64,000 nt of DNA from Ditylenchus dipsaci (Eukaryota > Nematoda > Chromadorea > Rhabditida > Anguinidae): NCBI GenBank assembly GCA_004194705.1, contig SADC01000219.1, positions 124,001-188,000 of the forward strand, in the 5' to 3' direction. The position numbers and the translations under genes were made by a program. Below are positions 62,071-64,000 of the stretch, piece after piece; position 1 is the stretch's first letter, and every line of letters starts with the position of its first letter. The notes under the pieces were generated by a model. That model saw only the letters and a program-made list of their open reading frames with translations. It made no database searches and had not been told where the DNA came from.

Positions 62071-63190
62071 TACTCAATGGGATCCGCACCCCCGCACTCC
62101 CGCGCAAATCTTCACTCCCGCGGTGCGGCGCCAGCGTGTACACAATAAGGCGACACATTTTTAGATCCGCACTCCCGCGCTCTTTCATTCTGAGTGAGGC
62201 GATTTTTTATTCGGAGTGCGGCGCATCATCGTTGTTTCATTTTCTTATGCTCTTTCGGCGCTCAAATTATTTTTGAGTACAACTTTTCCGCTTGTGGATC
62301 TTAACTGAAACTTTTAAAGACTAAGGCTTAATTTTTGGAAAATGGGAAATTTTTCAAAGTAACACAGAAAACCACGCTATCTCACCTAAAATCATGTGCT
62401 GAACACAGTTTGTTAATACCAAAATAGTGATTTCACTAGCCACAGCACCTATAAGGGGTAGATACTTATTCTGAAGGAGCATCTGCCTACAAATCCCGAA
62501 AATATCAGTTTTTTATATGGGATTGCAAACCATGATTTTTTCAATTTTGGTGACTCAAACTATGAAACCTAGGATAGGTACCCATGGTTCAGGTGGATGG
62601 ATATCAAGCTGGATGGATTAAAAAATGAAATTTTAGTCAATTTTTTTACGTTTTTCATGCTCCAAAACCTGTTTTCTGGACTAATTCTGACATGCTGAAG
62701 ATGGTTTGATAGTATTAAATGCTGTTTTGTAGGTATTTTTTTAGTTTTGGGCAATAATTGATTTTGGTGAAATCAATTATTGCCTGAAACTCAAAAATAC
62801 TCGAGAAAACGGCATTTTACCTCCATCAAACCATCTTCAGCGTGCCCGAATCAGTCCAGAAAACAGGTTTTGGAACACAAAAATGTGAAAAAATTTTTGA
62901 TCCAAGTGGACGACCACTTGGTTTTAATGGTCCAGACTCTAGAGAAGGTGCCAGGTGGTTACCCTGCTCACCCTGAGTCTTACTGGTCTTTCACAGAACA
63001 GTTTATAATTGTTTTCAAGAAACAATAATGTCTGTTACCACCAGGATTTGAGCCTGCAACCTCAAAAAGCGATCCTGAGAATCCATGCACTAAACCAAGT
63101 GGTCGACCACTTGGATCAAAAAAAATTTTTACGTTTTCGGGTTACAAAACAATTTTTCTGCACTAATTCGAGCATACTGAAGATGGTTTG
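62071..63190. repeat. Duplicated segment, copy 2
   Basis: It matches 59682-60800 in order with an offset near 2.35-2.39 kb, with scattered substitutions and one deletion near 62540. Confidence 0.7.
63020..63105 (-). other. tRNA-like tail, best-preserved copy
   Basis: On the minus strand TGGTTTAGTGCATGGATTC, then GAGGTTGCAGGCTCAAATCC and TGGTGGTAACAG: a recognisable A-box/B-box order. No acceptor stem. Confidence 0.45.
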
Positions 63191-63325
63191 ACAGTGGTAA
63201 AATCACGTTTTATCAAGAAATTTTTGATTTATCGATAACGATTGATTTTGATAAATCAAGAATTAGCAATAACTCAAAAATTTCTCGATAAAACGTGATT
63301 TTACCACTGTCAAACCATCTTCAGC
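63175..63325. repeat. Near-perfect hairpin
   Basis: CTGAAGATGGTTTGACAGTG and GTAAAATCACGTTTTATC pair with their inverses ending near 63325; the loop is GATTTATCGATAACGATTGA. It is a diverged member of the hairpins at 60.35 and 60.85 kb. Confidence 0.7.
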
Positions 63326-63565
63326 ATGCTCGAATCAGCGCAGAAAAATTGACTTAAATCGACTTTTCATGTAAAAAGTATTTCATGGAAATTTTCTACT
63401 TTCCACGGAAAATTTACCTCGATTCATGGTCTTGGGTTTTTCTCGAGGTGGTTTCAGCAGTTGGGATGGTATGAGGTAATTCACGGATGGTCTAAAAAAT
63501 CTGGGATGGTTTAGGATGGTTCAGACACAATCTAAAAAATTTCGAAAAAAAACTTAAAAATCTGT

Positions 63566-63829
63566 TTGAAAAAAGTTTCATTTTGGGGAAATGTCTATGC
63601 CCCTAATTGGGACCACAGAGGTTTGATGAAGACCACTGATAGTGTAACTACTGAGGGTGTAACGCATATGAGTATCACTGAGAAGAATTTCACCAGAACA
63701 AAACCATACAAAGCTTTTGTGCCTTTAGCAAAAAGCCGCCCTGAAGCAAAATTGTCAGCTCTAGTACTGGATGTAACAATAACAAGAAATTCGTACATTT
63801 TGAGGGGCCATGAGTTTTTTCTAGGATGA
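63566..63829 (+). CDS. Unassigned open frame, possible exon
   Basis: An open frame with protein-like composition, including THMSITEKNFTRTKPYKAF and LSALVLDVTITRN. It starts at a non-ATG codon, and the flanks are low-complexity. I find no firm splice sites and no family. It may be an exon relic or chance. Confidence 0.2.
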   Translation: MKKVSFWGNVYAPNWDHRGLMKTTDSVTTEGVTHMSITEKNFTRTKPYKAFVPLAKSRPEAKLSALVLDVTITRNSYILRGHEFFLG

Positions 63830-64000
63830 ATTCCGAAATTCGATAAAAATCAAAAAAACTTAGAAAAAAATACATTTTTCGGCATATCTCACGTGGAAAA
63901 AAATATCCGACTAAATTCTGAAAATGCAAAAATGCATTGAAAAATTGAGTGCGGCGGTGCGGATTTGCACCCGCACTCGAACTCCTCACTTTTTCACTCC
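63830..64000. repeat. Edge of a GTGCGG/CACTCC word element
   Basis: The last 60 bases (GTGCGGCGGTGCGG, CCGCACTCGAACTCC) use the same words as 59690-59850 and 62080-62230; continues beyond the window. Confidence 0.4.

Overview
This is a repeat-saturated animal (eukaryotic) nuclear window. The visible gene pieces have short introns with GT donors and pyrimidine-rich TTTCAG/TTTTAG acceptors, AATAAA signals after stop codons, and families such as F-box, Cys-glutathione peroxidase, hAT, PIF/Harbinger and Tc1/mariner. The splice style and the F-box exon point to a nematode, but nothing here proves the phylum. There is no bacterial operon structure, rRNA, intact tRNA or CRISPR array.

Host-type genes are few and broken up. 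They are: an F-box exon on the minus strand at the left edge (407-597); an orphan two-exon gene of 400 codons (8611-12359) whose 2.5 kb intron is packed with transposons; a spliced single-pass membrane protein (23629-25442); a frameshifted Glu/Lys-rich gene relic (31720-33592); a frameshifted multi-exon coiled-coil gene on the minus strand (36009-38035); and the first two coding exons of a glutathione peroxidase on the minus strand (48404-48680). Several of them carry single-base frameshifts in otherwise clean exons, so either the assembly has homopolymer errors or the genes are decaying.

The rest is a dense layer of nested foldback transposons. I could read target-site duplications (TSDs) for many of them. 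Thirteen hAT-like elements have 8-bp TSDs: 3077-3580, 7833-8069, 9383-10590, 17411-21514 (which carries a decayed hAT transposase), 18792-19692, 27744-28018, 38279-39193, 39916-40055, 40962-46697, 47227-47950, 51032-51444, 51749-56282 and 59019-59173. Four MULE-like foldbacks have 9-10 bp TSDs (9902-10271, 28066-28861, 40125-40919, 52863-53910). A PIF/Harbinger element (41716-45121) has a transposase gene and a MADF gene. A deleted Tc1/mariner element lies at 50039-50617. There are many palindromic TA-flanked MITEs in two families (CCGTATTT and CAGTCGACTCTCGATA), TTAA-flanked foldbacks, and at least ten tRNA-like fragments with B boxes.

The most striking pattern is that nearly every hAT-like element fills its terminal regions with many copies of a short, usually self-complementary word. 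The word differs from element to element (TCGATTAATCGA, GGCGCCGGCGCC, CGGGTAATTACCCG, CCGGACATATGTCCGG, GTCTAAATAGAC and others), while the outermost TIR stays close to TAGGGTTG or CAGGGATG. One element (51749-56282) has ends from two different word families inside one shared TSD. The MULE-like foldbacks show a parallel modularity: one shared core flanked by different tandem arrays.
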